From the NCBI GenBank assembly GCA_026075535.2, contig AP026539.1, positions 6,014,001 to 6,078,000 of the forward strand: DNA of 64,000 nt, given 5' to 3'. A program made the translations under genes and the position numbers. Below the pieces are notes generated by a model that saw only the letters and a list, made by a program, of their open reading frames with translations, was not told the DNA's origin and did not search any database. Every line of letters begins with the position of its first letter. Positions within the stretch are counted from its first letter, which is position 1. Below are positions 20,486 to 31,540 of this stretch, one piece after another. The stretch comes from Tricholoma matsutake. Its lineage: Eukaryota > Basidiomycota > Agaricomycetes > Agaricales > Tricholomataceae.

Positions 20486-23400
20486 TAAAGAGGTGGCCTG
20501 CCTCAATGCCAGGTACCACCGAACTCTCTGTCTGCTCTGTATTACTAGCCACTTTGAAGAATCAATCTATGCATTTAGATATCAAAGTGCTAGGAGAAGG
20601 CAGAGGGAAAGCCGTCAAAACCAAAGCCCTACTCGACTCAGGAGCAGGAGGAATATTCATGAGCCACAAATTTGCAAAAAGCGGTGGATTCGAACTACAC
20701 CCCCTGGAAAGGACAATCAGGGTCAAGAACATAGATGGAACCCCAAACAAGAAAGGGGAGATCTCCCACTACACCAAAGGATTCTTAACGATCAATGGAA
20801 GATCATTCCCGACAACCTTCCTCATTGCAGGATTAGGGAAAGAATCAGTTATCCTGGGTCTGCCATGGCTCAGAAGAATCAACCCAGTGATCAACTGGAG
20901 AATTGGAACCTTCCAATTCCGAATGACTGACCATACCCACCCAGAGTTCTCATTTGGGAAAGGGAAAACCCTCATTGGAAGGGTGCGAATGGAGAAATCC
21001 GACGATGAACCTCTGGCTTGGCACTGGAGAACAGTCAAAGAAGAAGGGAAGCCCTTCAAAGAAATGACAACAGAGGAGAAACAGGCATGGGCACAAAAGA
21101 TGGTCGCCCAAGCAAAAGAAAAGATGGGCCTCAAGACAGAGGCAAAAGAAGAAGAGCGACTCATGTGGCACCCCATAGCCACTAAAGAACTAGAAAAGCT
21201 CGCCCTCGAAAAGAAATGGAGGAATGAGGAATGGCTAACAAAATGCCAGAAAATTGCCAATAAAGCAAGGCAGATGGGAGAAGCCCTTTGGACTAAGCTG
21301 GGAAAGAACACAATACCCACTGAAACAAGAAAGGCAACCATTGAAGAAGTAGAAGATGAAGAGATTGCGGTCACAACTCTTCAAGATGCGGAGCCCATTG
21401 GGCCACAAGATGAAGAAGACACTGGGAAGGAAAACCCAGCATAGGCAAACCACAAACTGGCAATGGAACTGGCAATGGAACAACCGAAAGGGACTCCCGA
21501 ACTAAAGATCGAAGACGATGAACTACTAGTCACCTACATCCAAGGAGAACCCATCATTGGAATATTCAAACCGGCTAAAACACCATTGACAGAGGAGTAC
21601 AACGAACCAAGATATGGGTACTCCCAATCAACAAAGACAATCTCTTGGATCGTAAAGGCAAAGGGATCACCACAATATGCTTATGGACAAAATATCTGGA
21701 TCAGGGCAAAAACATCGGTCTCACAACACCTGACACACAAGAAGGAAGGAGACCCCGAACAAAAGACCCTCGATGAACTACTCCCCGAACAGTACAGGGA
21801 ATACCGACAGATATTCGAAAAGGAAGCATCGGAAAGATTCCCAGAATCAAGACCCTGGGATCATGCGATCGAACTGAAAACAGACTTTATGGCAAAGGAT
21901 TGCAGGGTTTACCCATTGTTACCGGCAGAACAAAAGAAACTCGACAAGTTTCTCGATGAAAGCCTGCAGAAAGGATACATCCAACCATCGAAATCGCCCA
22001 TGGCATCGCCATTCTTCTTCGTTGCAAAGAAGGACTTGGATGCACTACGACCCTGCCAGGATTACAGGTACTTGAATAACGGAACAATCAAGAACACCTA
22101 CCCACTGCCGCTGGTAGGAGACCTGTTGGACAAACTGAAAGGGGCAAAATGGTTTATGAAATTGGACATCTGATGGGGATACCACAATGTCAGAATCAAG
22201 GACGGAGATCAATGGAAAGCAGCCTTCAAGACGAACAGGGGGCTGTTTGAGCCAACGGTGATGTTCTTCGGATTATGCAACTCACCGGCAACCTTCCAGG
22301 CAATGATGAACGAGATATTCTGCGACATGATCGGAGAAGGATGGCTCGTGATTTACATGGACAACATCCTGATATTCTCCAAGGATCAGAACGAACACCA
22401 GGAAAGGACAAAGAGAGTACTGCAAAGGCTGGCAGAGAACGACCTATACCTGAAACCAGAGAAATGTTTGATGTCCACGAAGTGGAATTCTTGGGTCTGA
22501 TCATCCGACCCAACAAAATTGCCATGGACAACACGAAACTGGCAGGTATACAGGATTGGCCAACCCCAACAAACGTAAAGGCAGTCAGATCTTTCCTGGG
22601 ATTTGGAAACTTCTACAGGAAGTTTATCAGACATTTCGTGGAGACAAGCAGACTGCTTAATGAGCTGATGAAGAAGGACAAAATGTTCAACTGGACAACC
22701 GAATGCGAACAGGCCTTTCAGATGCTGAAAAGGAAATTTGCAGAAGCACCGGTACTGCTAATGCCAGACCCGACAAAGCCATTCACGATCAAATCAGACG
22801 CCTCAAAACACACGACAGGAGGAGTGCTGAGACAAAGGGATATGAATGGAGACTGGCACCCATGCAGATACATATCACATGCACTGACACCAACGGAACG
22901 GAACTATGAGATATATGACAGGGAACTTCTGGTGATAGTACGATCACTGGAAACTTGGAGACACTACTTGCTGGGTTCAGAACACCCAGTAGTAATCCTC
23001 TCGGATCACAAGAACCTAATGTACTTCCGGATGGCACAGAAACTGAACAGACAACAGGCAAGATGGAGCTTATTCCTATCGGAATTCAACTTGCAACTCG
23101 TCCATGTACGTGGATCTCAGATGGTACAGAGCAATGCACTATCATGGAGAGCGGACCATATACCAGAAGAAGACAACGATAATGAAGACGTCACGATGCT
23201 GCCAGAAACAGTATTCGTGAAATTCATTGACACCGAAATGCATGACTTACTCACAGGGAGTATCATGAAAGACGACCTGGTGAAAAGCGCAATCGAGGCG
23301 CTAAAGACCAAGGGAATGCTGCCAATAAAGTTGGCATTAGAAGACTGGAAGATAGAAGATGGCCTTCTATTCTTCCGAGACAGGTGCTATGTCCCAGACA

Positions 23401-24470
23401 ACGGAGATCTACGGAAGAAACTGGTGCAAAAATACCACGAAGGAGTAACCAGCGGACACCCAGGACAATGGCAGACAACTGAAATGATCAGGAGGGACTA
23501 CTGGTGGCCAGGAATGATGACATACATCAAGAACTATGTCGCTGGATGTGCCACATGCCAGCAAATGAAGGTCAATACCCACCCGATGACACCCCCACTG
23601 CAACCAATCAAATCTGAAGCGACAAGACCATTCGCGATGGTGACGACAGATTTCATAACTGACCTACTGGAGTCCAATGGTTATGATACACTCATGGTCA
23701 TGGTAGACCATGGGCTTATGAAGGGGGTAATTTTTATCCCTTGCAGGAAAACTGTAGATGCACTGGGAGTGGCCACCCTCTACCTAGACAATGTCTACAA
23801 ACAATTTGGCCTCCCGGACAAAATCATCTCTGACAGAGACCCATGGTTTGCCTCACAGCTGTTCCAGGAGCTAGGAAGATTGCTCAGAATCAACCTAGCG
23901 ATGAGTACAGCATACCACCCCCAGACTGATGGAGAGACAGAACGGGTGAACCAAGAAGTAGAAGTGTACCTGCGGATCTTCTGCTCGAACAACCAGGAGA
24001 ATTGGAAACACCTCCTCCTGACCGCAGAATTCACGCACAACCAGAGGACACACTCAGTACAGAGGAACTCCCCATTCTACCTCATGATGGGCTATGAGCC
24101 CAAGGTGATCCCCCTCCCCTCCCTTACCTAAAGACAAACATACTGGCCATAGAAAAGCAACTTGTCGCACTGCAACGGGCCAGAGACGAAGCAAAGGCAA
24201 CACATGAGTTAGCCAGACAGATGATGGCGGAAAGAACGACAAGGCACTTCACCCTGTTCAAAGAAGGAGACAGAGTGTGGCTAGAAGTGAAGAACCTCAG
24301 AATGACGAACCAAACAAAGAAGCTCGCACCGAAAAGAGAAGGACCATTCTCTATCGAGAAGGTCCTGAGCCCACTCTCCTATCGACTGAAGTTACCAGAA
24401 CAGTGGAAAATACACCCGGTATTCCATGTGGCACTTCTTTCCCCATACTTTGGCGGACATGTGTTTGGTG
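20485..24470 (+). pseudogene. pro-pol of Gypsy B (broken)
   Basis: Domains: retropepsin ALLDSGAGGIFMS (about 20624-20662), a long lysine/glutamate-rich linker, RT (21890-22480), RNase H (SDASKHTTGG, then YDRELLVIVRSLE), integrase zinc finger HEG..SGHPGQ..CATCQQ (about 23430-23570), DDE core (DFITDLLESNGYD; ISDRDPWF; TDGETERVNQEVE) and an integrase tail FKEGDRVWLEVKNLR. Breaks: TAG at 21442, TGA at 22171 (expected Arg), a lost base near 22466, and a shift in the C-rich run near 24110-24125. The RT box reads Y-M-D-N (AAC at 22363-22365). The reading stops near 24470 without chromodomain or LTR. Confidence 0.87.
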
Positions 24471-24682
24471 AGAATCCAAATCCAAGTGTTTAGGTAATGA
24501 TTCCTTGAGCATCCATGTACCAACTTGAGCAGGATCGGCTTCTCTGCAGACTTGACACTGGACTTTCTTTGTTTCAGGATCTTGTTCAATGCCTTACTCA
24601 GCCAAGTTTAGCCTTAGAATTAGTATAACTGGCATCTTGAGTGAATTTTTATACCTGGTGGAAGTGGTGTGGCTCGTGGCAT
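24466..24682 (-). pseudogene. T1 N-terminal exons
   Basis: ATG at 24680-24682 starts MPRATPLPPG, then a likely intron beginning GTATAAA. A further frame reads IEQDPETKKVQCQVCREADP and WMLKESLPKHL..SHQTHV, a zinc-finger-like C..C..H..H pattern that I recall at the N-terminus of the T1 family. The reading ends at the junction with Gypsy B (about 24466). A part of perhaps 100-150 codons between this and 12112 appears lost, together with the 3' LTR of B. Confidence 0.6.
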
Positions 24683-25149
24683 GACGACTTAGTTCTCCTG
24701 GTGTAGAGTAGCAGATAAGTACCAGAAAGTGGAGTTTTTGATACAGCAACTGAGCGTTCAAGCAAACACAATAATTCAATTGTTGACAAAATAATTTGAT
24801 TCCCACCATTGGGCCGTAAGCAAAAATGATGTGACATGGGCCCTCCCTGAAAAGGCAGAAATTATGGGCCATCATGAAAGGCTAAGGCCTTCAACAATTC
24901 AGTTAGCATTGTCGCGCGCAATGTTGGCGCGATGTGGAGGTAATGATTATCAGTGTGCATGTGGATGGACACATTTAACACAACCAAACATGGTGGCTTT
25001 TACACGAGGTGATGCCACATTCAAATTCATTTATTCAGCTTTGACTTTGCCCATAACTTTGTCCATGCCATGTCCACTCTTGCTTTGACGTTCTCTGCTT
25101 TCCTATAAGATGATGCTTGAACACCCACTTCAGCGCTATTCTCCCCAGT
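24683..25149. promoter_or_regulatory. Shared divergent promoter region of T1 and T2
   Basis: A 467-bp intergenic region between two divergent starts. CTATAAGA (25103-25110) lies about 40 bp before the T2 ATG. Near 24911-24937 is a GC-rich TCGCGCGC...GGCGCG stretch, otherwise rare in this AT-rich area, that could bind a regulator of both genes. Confidence 0.4.
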
Positions 25150-26463
25150 ATGTCTGACATTCCTATTGATCCTGAACTTCTCAAGAACAACCCTGCTTTG
25201 AACTTCATCACTCAACTGAACAATGCCACTGATCCCACCACTCTGAATGCTGATGACTTCGATGATGATGAGTTGACTGCTGATCTGGGTGCTCGCCTCT
25301 TGGATCTCCAGCCCAGTACATCTGCTTCTCGCCCTCGTGAACACTTTGGCTGTGTTGTCAAGAGCCACATGAACCTCAGCAATCAGGCTGAAGGAGCCTT
25401 GAATGGCTTCTGTGCCATATGTTGCTCTATCCTTTCTCTGTATTCCCTGAGCACTTATATTTGATAGAACTCATCTGCTGAGGAATGTGAGATTCTCATG
25501 TATGCAATGCTCTTCCAGTTGGAAGACATGGGACATGATGCAAAGAAAGTTGAAGCATCTCAAGGATTATCTGATGAACTCAAGGTATGCTTCATCTGCA
25601 AGCAGGATCCCGATACTAATGCTGCCACTGCTATCACCTCAACAGAAAAACATTCACATGTTCACACATGCCTTTGTTCTCTCTCCCAACATAACAGCAT
25701 ATTGTGGCAACTGTGCCAATAATGTTTTGGTAGGTTGTTTACCATCAATTAAATGAAGTTGTTAATGTCGCGACAATATTTAGAAAGCCATGCATGAGAT
25801 GAAAGTTAAGGAGTTACCATCCGGGAAAGATCCTGCCTGCACCAGCCTTGTTATCAGGTCCATCTCGTCTGCTCTCATGTCCTAGGTGTGCTATAAACCT
25901 GGCCTCTGTTTCTTCCCTGACACTTCTTGTAATAGATTGACGAGTCCATGGCTGTGGACTCCCTGACCCGGAACATCGCTGAACTTGCCCAAGCTATTCT
26001 CAAGAGAACCACTGTCCCACCTACACTCCAACTGTATATGCACCTTGCTGTTGTGGTGAGCTGGAGTTTCTGACTTGTCATCTGTTGCTCATTGTTCTAT
26101 CTTAGCGCTGGCATTTTCTAAAGTATCCTGACTTGGTTTGTGATGATGATTTCTGGCAGCAAGTTGACAAAACACTCGAGGTGTGGCGAACTACCTGCAA
26201 GGACAAGGCAACACTCACCGCATAAGTTTTATCTCCTAACTGCTAAACTGGAAATTGATTGCAATGAGTGTAGCGCATTCAATGGCATCTACTCAGAAGA
26301 CAAGAACAAGTTTGGCAATCCTGCCTCAACAAAGCATCAAGCCACCGACCTGAAGAATGTCCCAGACTGGATTGTGGCTGTGAATAATCATGCTTCAAAG
26401 GTTCTCGGTGGGCAGGTCAAGAAGAAGAAGGGCAAGGGCTTGAAGAGGAAGAGGAATGAGTGA
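25150..26463 (+). pseudogene. T2: agaricomycete hypothetical gene, divergent partner of T1 (decayed)
   Basis: The ATG at 25150 starts MSDIPIDPELLKNNPALNF. Exon-like blocks follow: HFGCVVKSHMNLSNQAEGAL, FQLEDMGHDAKKVEASQGLS, FVLSPNITAYCGNCANNVL (about 25670-25730), SLTRNIAELAQAILKRTTVP, TLQLYMHLAVV, RWHFLKYPDLVCDDDFWQ, and a basic end VKKKKGKGLKRKRNE with a TGA stop. An intron fits at about 26056-26105 (GTGAGC...CTTAG). The blocks match my memory of an expanded agaricomycete family of unknown function. Frames change near 26222, where GCATAAGT could be a mutated GCAGTAAGT splice site, so the gene is probably inactive. I cannot give a function. Confidence 0.55.
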
Positions 26464-27044
26464 GTCGAGGGATTACCAGTCACCCAGATGTACCATCCTA
26501 TGTTTCCAATCCAATTTTATGCCCCTTTCATTGCTGCTCTCTTCCTTTGTGTTACATCTGCTTGAGTGTTATTTGAAGTTCTGGGAAACAGCATAAGAAT
26601 CTTTAATCACATCATCGGAGAAACCAGTGACAAAGGTTATTTAGTGGTCTATGCATTCATCAGATCAACATTGTCTGAAGGTTTGTCAAATCTTGGGCAC
26701 GACATCGAACATAGAAGGCCCTCTGAGCTCTCTACTTCATCCCACTCTCAAACCTCAAAAAAACATTGCTACATTAAATAATAATTTTCTGACTGGTATC
26801 CTGAGCTCAACCTCACATCAATCTGACAACTCCTGATGGTATTCTCGACATTGTTTATTCGAGTTACTCAAAAGCTCCGAGTAACCTCGGGCACAAATTG
26901 CAGTGTATGATCCCTTTCAGGAAACCCATGCAACCAAGAGTGAAACTTCCACCCACACCAAAGAAAATCTGAATTCCCAAACCAATAACATTTGAGAGTG
27001 CTGAGAAACCTGCTCTTGCTGGATAACTTCTCCCTGCTCCCATT
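26464..27044. other. Region between T2 and the Gypsy RT part
   Basis: The last 150 bp read as decayed Gypsy linker (KLPPTPKK). Upstream nothing clear is seen; the right boundary of the T1/T2 locus should lie here. Confidence 0.35.
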
Positions 27045-28215
27045 ATGGCTGCAGTAAGAGATTGTATTGAGTCAATTGCTTTTCAGGAAGTACTCAAGAC
27101 AAAGGATGTCCAGATGAAACTCAAGTTCATTGATTGCTTCCCTCTTCGACTTCCTGATAACACTGATAACACATTTTTCACCATATATGACTCAAGGATC
27201 CTACCCAAGTAACCAATGGTAGAGGATATGCTGCACCCAAGAAATATCAGGTTTCTTGGAAGAGACTTTTGGATGAACACCTAGCCTCTGGCTGTATGCA
27301 TCCCTCCTCATTGGAATATGCTTCCCCTGCATTCTGTGTTCCCAAAATACCAAGGGGGAACACCAGACCTGACTGTACCTCCCTGTTGGGTAAATGACTA
27401 TCATGCTCTCAACAGCAACACCACTATCTGAGACAATTTCCCCCTACCCCATATTGATGACATATTTGCCAGCTGTGGGAATGGGAAGATATTTGGCAAA
27501 ATGAACATGACACACTCCTTTTTCCAGACTTGTGTCCACCCAGATGACATCCACCTCACTGCTGTACGAACTCCCTGGGGATTATACAAATGGAATGTTA
27601 TACCCCAAGGTGGCTGCAATGCCCCAGCCACTCACCAATGCCAAATGACAGATGCTCTTAGAGAACACATAGGCAAGATCTGTCATGTATACCTTGATGA
27701 CATTATCATTTGGTCACAAACACTTGAGGAACATGAACACAACTGCACCCTCATTTTGGAAGCATTTAGAAATGCGAACATCTATTGTAATTCAGACAAA
27801 TCAAACCTGTTTGCTCTTTCTGGGCCATATTGTCTCTGGGACAGGTATTTTACCTGACCCCAAAAAGACTGACCACATCACAAACTGGCCCCAACCAACA
27901 ACTGCTACCAATGTCCATGGGTTCTTAGGATTGACCCAATACATTGCCATTTTCCTACCTGCACTGGCAGAATATACCAGTTTGAACACATCAAGGGATC
28001 AGTGTTATGGGTAGACTGTCTTACTGTCATTGACTATGATGACCCTACCTCCAACATCTATGTTACTACTGATGCCAGTGACCATTGAACTGGAGCTGTC
28101 CTGAGTTTTAGAAAAACTTGGGAAACAGCCCGCCCAGTTGCATATGACTCTTATCAACTCAATGATGTTGAGAAGAATTATCCAGTTCATGAGAAGGAAC
28201 TTCTTGCTGATGATA

Positions 28216-29620
28216 CTCAACCCAGAAACCCAAACAAAACCCACAAAATGGCTTCAGATGGTATAACACGAGTCAGAGGAAGGTTGCGAGGCCCTCTAGA
28301 TGTCACCTGTCAGACCGACCGTCAAATAGTCATAAAACAACTGCTTGTCGAAGCAGTTCAAGGCTAAAAGAATGTGTTTCGAGACTTTGCGATGATTTTC
28401 GAGGGGTTGCGATGATTTTTGAGGGGTTGTGATGATTTGCGAGACTTTGTGATGATTTTCGAGATGTCGCAATATTTTTTGAAGAGGTTTCAAGGAATTT
28501 TGAATGCGCAGATATGTTCAGATGCAAGATCGGGGGACTAGACGAGTAGTAGAAGTGATGAAAAGGCTAATCGAGGGAAGCGAGAGTGAAAATAGCATAA
28601 TGCGAGGAATTTCAAGGAATTTCAAGGAAGTTTAGCATAAAACACCAAACTTTGGACTGAATAAGACTAAACTGTACTCTCAAATCACTGTGATCTGGGA
28701 GGAAGACAACGACTTTCTTTTTTTTCCTTGTATCTAGTACATCTTTTTATATAAAATAAAGAAAGTACCTAAAAAGGCTAGAGAACATGAGGCAAACATG
28801 TGGAAAGCTCGAGGCAAAAGACAATATAAGTATATCAGAACAATAAAGCGAGCCTAGAAGGGGTGAATATAACACATGATGAAGAAATAATAAGAAACAA
28901 TAGCTAAAACCGGACTGTCCTTGTTATAAATTGAATAGAAGATTGGAAACTGCTTTGAGCGGATTGTATGCATGCACATGCAGTCAAAATGTGTTCGATA
29001 TACTCGATATAGTGTCCCATGTGTCCAGCATGCATCCGAAGATCATTCAAATAGGAAATACTGTGTCCAACGATGTTTTTTGAGGTTCGATGTTTTTCAA
29101 AGATTTTTGAAGATTCTTCTGACTTCGTTCGTGGCTCGATATTGGTGTGATATTGTTTGACAATGGTAGGGGATACATCTGGCATGTGTGCGATGACCAT
29201 TGGGATAGCGATATAGTGTCTGATGTCAATTTTCGATGTTCGATCATGTTCGATCATGTTCGATACAATGCTCGACCGCGTTCAATGATGTTTGATGATG
29301 CTCGACTGCGTTCAATATGATGCTCGACGATGTTTGATCACATTCGATACAATGCTTGACTGTGTTCGATGATGCTCGACGATGTTTGATTGCGTTCGAT
29401 ACGATGCTTGACGATGTTTGACGATGCTTGACTGTGTTCGATCATGTTCGATACAATGCTCGACGATGTTCGATGATGCTTGACTGCATTCAATACGATG
29501 CTCACGCTCAGTAGACTTGGTCGGGAGTGGTCATGCTGCTTCTGGGACCTTGTGCAAGTTATCCAATGTGATTAGAATGTGGTTGAAATGGTGAATTGGC
29601 CTTTGGGCCTTTGAGCCGAG
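28216..29620. other. Non-coding insert in the RNase H region of Gypsy D
   Basis: It replaces about 60 codons of RNase H. It contains repeated GATGATTTTCGAG-like words (28385-28470), AATTTCAAGG triplication (28605-28630), TTTTTATATAAAATAAAG (28743-28760) and a TCGA-rich minisatellite. I found no clean terminal repeats or target duplication, so the class is unknown. Confidence 0.45.
29221..29510. repeat. TCGA-rich minisatellite
   Basis: Words such as GTTCGATGATGCTCGACTGC, GTTCGATACAATGCTCGACG and variants with TTTGAT or CTTGAC repeat about ten times. The T/C and A/G variants within TCGA look like CpG decay of a common unit. Confidence 0.75.
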
Positions 29621-29799
29621 GAGACAACCTATCATCGCTATAGTCAAATCTGAGGAGAAGACAATACAGCTGCTTATGCCCTGTCTAGAATGCCTGATTC
29701 ACCTCCTGATGCCATGTTGGCAGCATGTGCAATGGCCTATACCAGGTCTCTTACCCTTTCCCATACTGCTGAAATCCTAGATATATCCACTGATGAATC

Positions 29800-30948
29800 T
29801 AGTGTTTAAAGGTCCAGTTCAGTCCAGTTTTTTTGCCCCATTTGGATGAACCACAACTGCAACCAGTTATGGTAAGACCCCAAAAAACTGGACTGAACTG
29901 CAAAAAACCAGTTCAAAGAGGTTCGAACCAGTTTGAAGTTTGAACTGCAGTTCGGTCATAACTAGTGAATGGCAAGGGTTTACATACCCCTGGGGGTATG
30001 GGCAAAGGGTACATGAGGGTAAGGGTAAGGGTATGAACTTTCCTACCCTCTACATACCCTTACCCCTGAGGAGGGTACAAGAGTATACAGAGTGACACTT
30101 TAGAAGATGTCAACCACCCATGATATCAGTATAGTAACCCTTATGAAACTTGATGACCTCTCTGACCACTCTTTGCTGTGCAAGTTGGGTTATTTCCTCT
30201 ATGGTCCCAGCCTATTGAGTTATTCAGGCAAAGGTATTCTCCTAAAGAAAGTACTAGACTACTACCTTGTGCTTTTCAACATGCTAAAAGCTCAGATAAT
30301 TACTAAAAATGGATAGGACCATGTTCGAGCATCATCAGGAAACTATTTGAAATAAACCCTTGCATCATACTCCAAGGGTATTGAATACTCTCTATACCCT
30401 GGGGTACCCTTACCCTTACCCCTGAAAACCCCTACCCTTGACCAAGGGTAAGGGTTTTGAAGGGTAAGGGTAAGGGTAACAATGAAAATACCCAAGGGTT
30501 ACCCCTGCCAATCTCTAGTCATAACCAGTTTGAACTGACTAAAACTGGTCTTCTCATAGAATTTAGTACATAGAATTAGCTGTAAACTATAGTGTAGAGT
30601 GTATAGTAGTTGACCATAAAGGTTTTATGGTGATGACAATCCTCTACATCTCAAAAAACACAACTACAAGATGTCATGCAAGTTAGATTTTGCAGTAACA
30701 TATTGTTTTGGCCATAGCACATGCAATTCTGGACCATTTCTCTTCAAAATATGGTCAGAATATGCGTATTTACGAGGAGTACACAGTAGCAGTTCGAACC
30801 AACTCGAACCGGTTTTTATCAGCTCGGTTCGGAGTGGTTCTTCCATCCTGGGAGGCCTGAACTGCAACTGATGGTCTGGTTTTTTGCATTTCAGTCTGGT
30901 TCAGTTGCAGTCTTTTTCCGGTTCGATGAACTGGACCTTTATACACTA
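29800..30948. mobile_element. Non-autonomous hAT element inserted in Gypsy D
   Basis: It has perfect 8-bp target duplication GATGAATC (29792-29799, 30949-30956). The ends are TAGTGTTTAAAGGTCCAGTT and, inverted, TAGTGTATAAAGGTCCAGTT. The subterminal regions are full of AACTGG/CCAGTT words. Removing it rejoins the Gypsy D frame (DISTDES...LLHAIING). A smaller hAT element is nested within it. Confidence 0.92.
29963..30517. mobile_element. Nested hAT MITE rich in GGGTAA/TTACCC
   Basis: A 555-bp element in the hAT above, with perfect 8-bp duplication GTCATAAC (29955-29962, 30518-30525), which fits the hAT preference nTnnnnAn. The ends TAGTGAATGGCAAGGGT and TAGAGATTGGCAGGGGT (inverted) match at 14 of 17 bases. 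Confidence 0.9.
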
Positions 30949-31540
30949 GATGAATCCCTCCTCCATGCAATCATCAATGGTTATAAGACTGGACTTTGCC
31001 AAACAACTTACCAAGGACATTATCCCTGGGAAGCATAGAGGGAGCAGTACATACCAATGGGTTAGTATATGTAGGACAACACCTCCTCATTCCCCAAGAC
31101 ACCAAGGTCCAGGAACTGCTCTATAATCTAGCACATGACACTCTGGGACATTTCAGCTTTGCCAAAAGCTACAAATCTCTCTGTGGTTCTTATTATTGGC
31201 CACACATGCAGCATGACCTAGAGATGGCATACATACCCTCCTGCACAGAGTGCCAGCAGAATAAGAACTGCACATCCAAACCCACAGGACCACTACATCT
31301 GTTACCAATTCCTGATAAGTGCTTTGATACAGTTGCACCAGATTTCTTAGGCCCATTACTGGAGGAGGATGGAAAGGACACAATCCTGACCATGACTGAC
31401 CTCCTTGGGGCTGACATATGAATTGCAGGTACCCACTTGAGTTACACAGTTGCACAGTTAGCTGTAGTCCTTTTTGATGAGTCGTACTGTGAGAATGGAT
31501 GAATGCTACATCTTGTGTCAGATAGGGATGCTCTGTTTAC

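Larger units (their letters stand above)
12129..24470 (+). mobile_element. Ty3/Gypsy element, family B (3' end missing; hosts A2)
   Basis: Structure: LTR-like 5' end, a long leader with hairpins, gag, the inserted 6.5-kb copy A2, then protease, RT, RNase H, integrase and integrase tail. The 3' LTR is absent, and sequence similarity to T1 begins at about 24466. Total B-derived length is about 5.9 kb after A2 is taken out. It differs from family A in sequence throughout, although the domain order is the same. Nonsense codons at 13195, 13930, 21442 and 22171 and two frameshifts show it is inactive. Confidence 0.85.
27045..31540 (+). pseudogene. Ty3/Gypsy RT-RNase H-integrase remnant (Gypsy D)
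   Basis: Blocks in order: AAVRDCIESIAFQEVLKTKD linker, RT (GKIFGKMNMTHSFFQTCVHP, WGLYKWNVIPQGG, then the intact catalytic box YLDD at 27690-27701), a thumb/connection with FLGLTQYIAIFLPALAEY, RNase H with VTTDASD and EKNYPVHEKELLA, then an unrelated insert (28216-29620). The frame resumes at AAYALSRMPDSPPD, is cut by hAT elements (29800-30948), and goes on with the integrase zinc finger (HDTLGHFSFAKSY..C..C) and core motifs PDFLGPLLEED and LHLVSDRDALFTS. It ends at about 31540, where Copia sequence begins. Many stops and shifts; clearly old. Confidence 0.8.

Noticed and set aside
21442..21444. TAG in Gypsy B pol as a readthrough (suppression) site
   Set aside because: It lies between protease and RT without a known readthrough context, and a CAG to TAG change fits the general C-to-T decay better.
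30020..30500. GGGTAA/TTACCC runs resembling telomere repeats
   Set aside because: Fungal telomeres are TTAGGG; here the order is TTACCC/GGGTAA and the runs lie within a hAT MITE with a clean 8-bp duplication.
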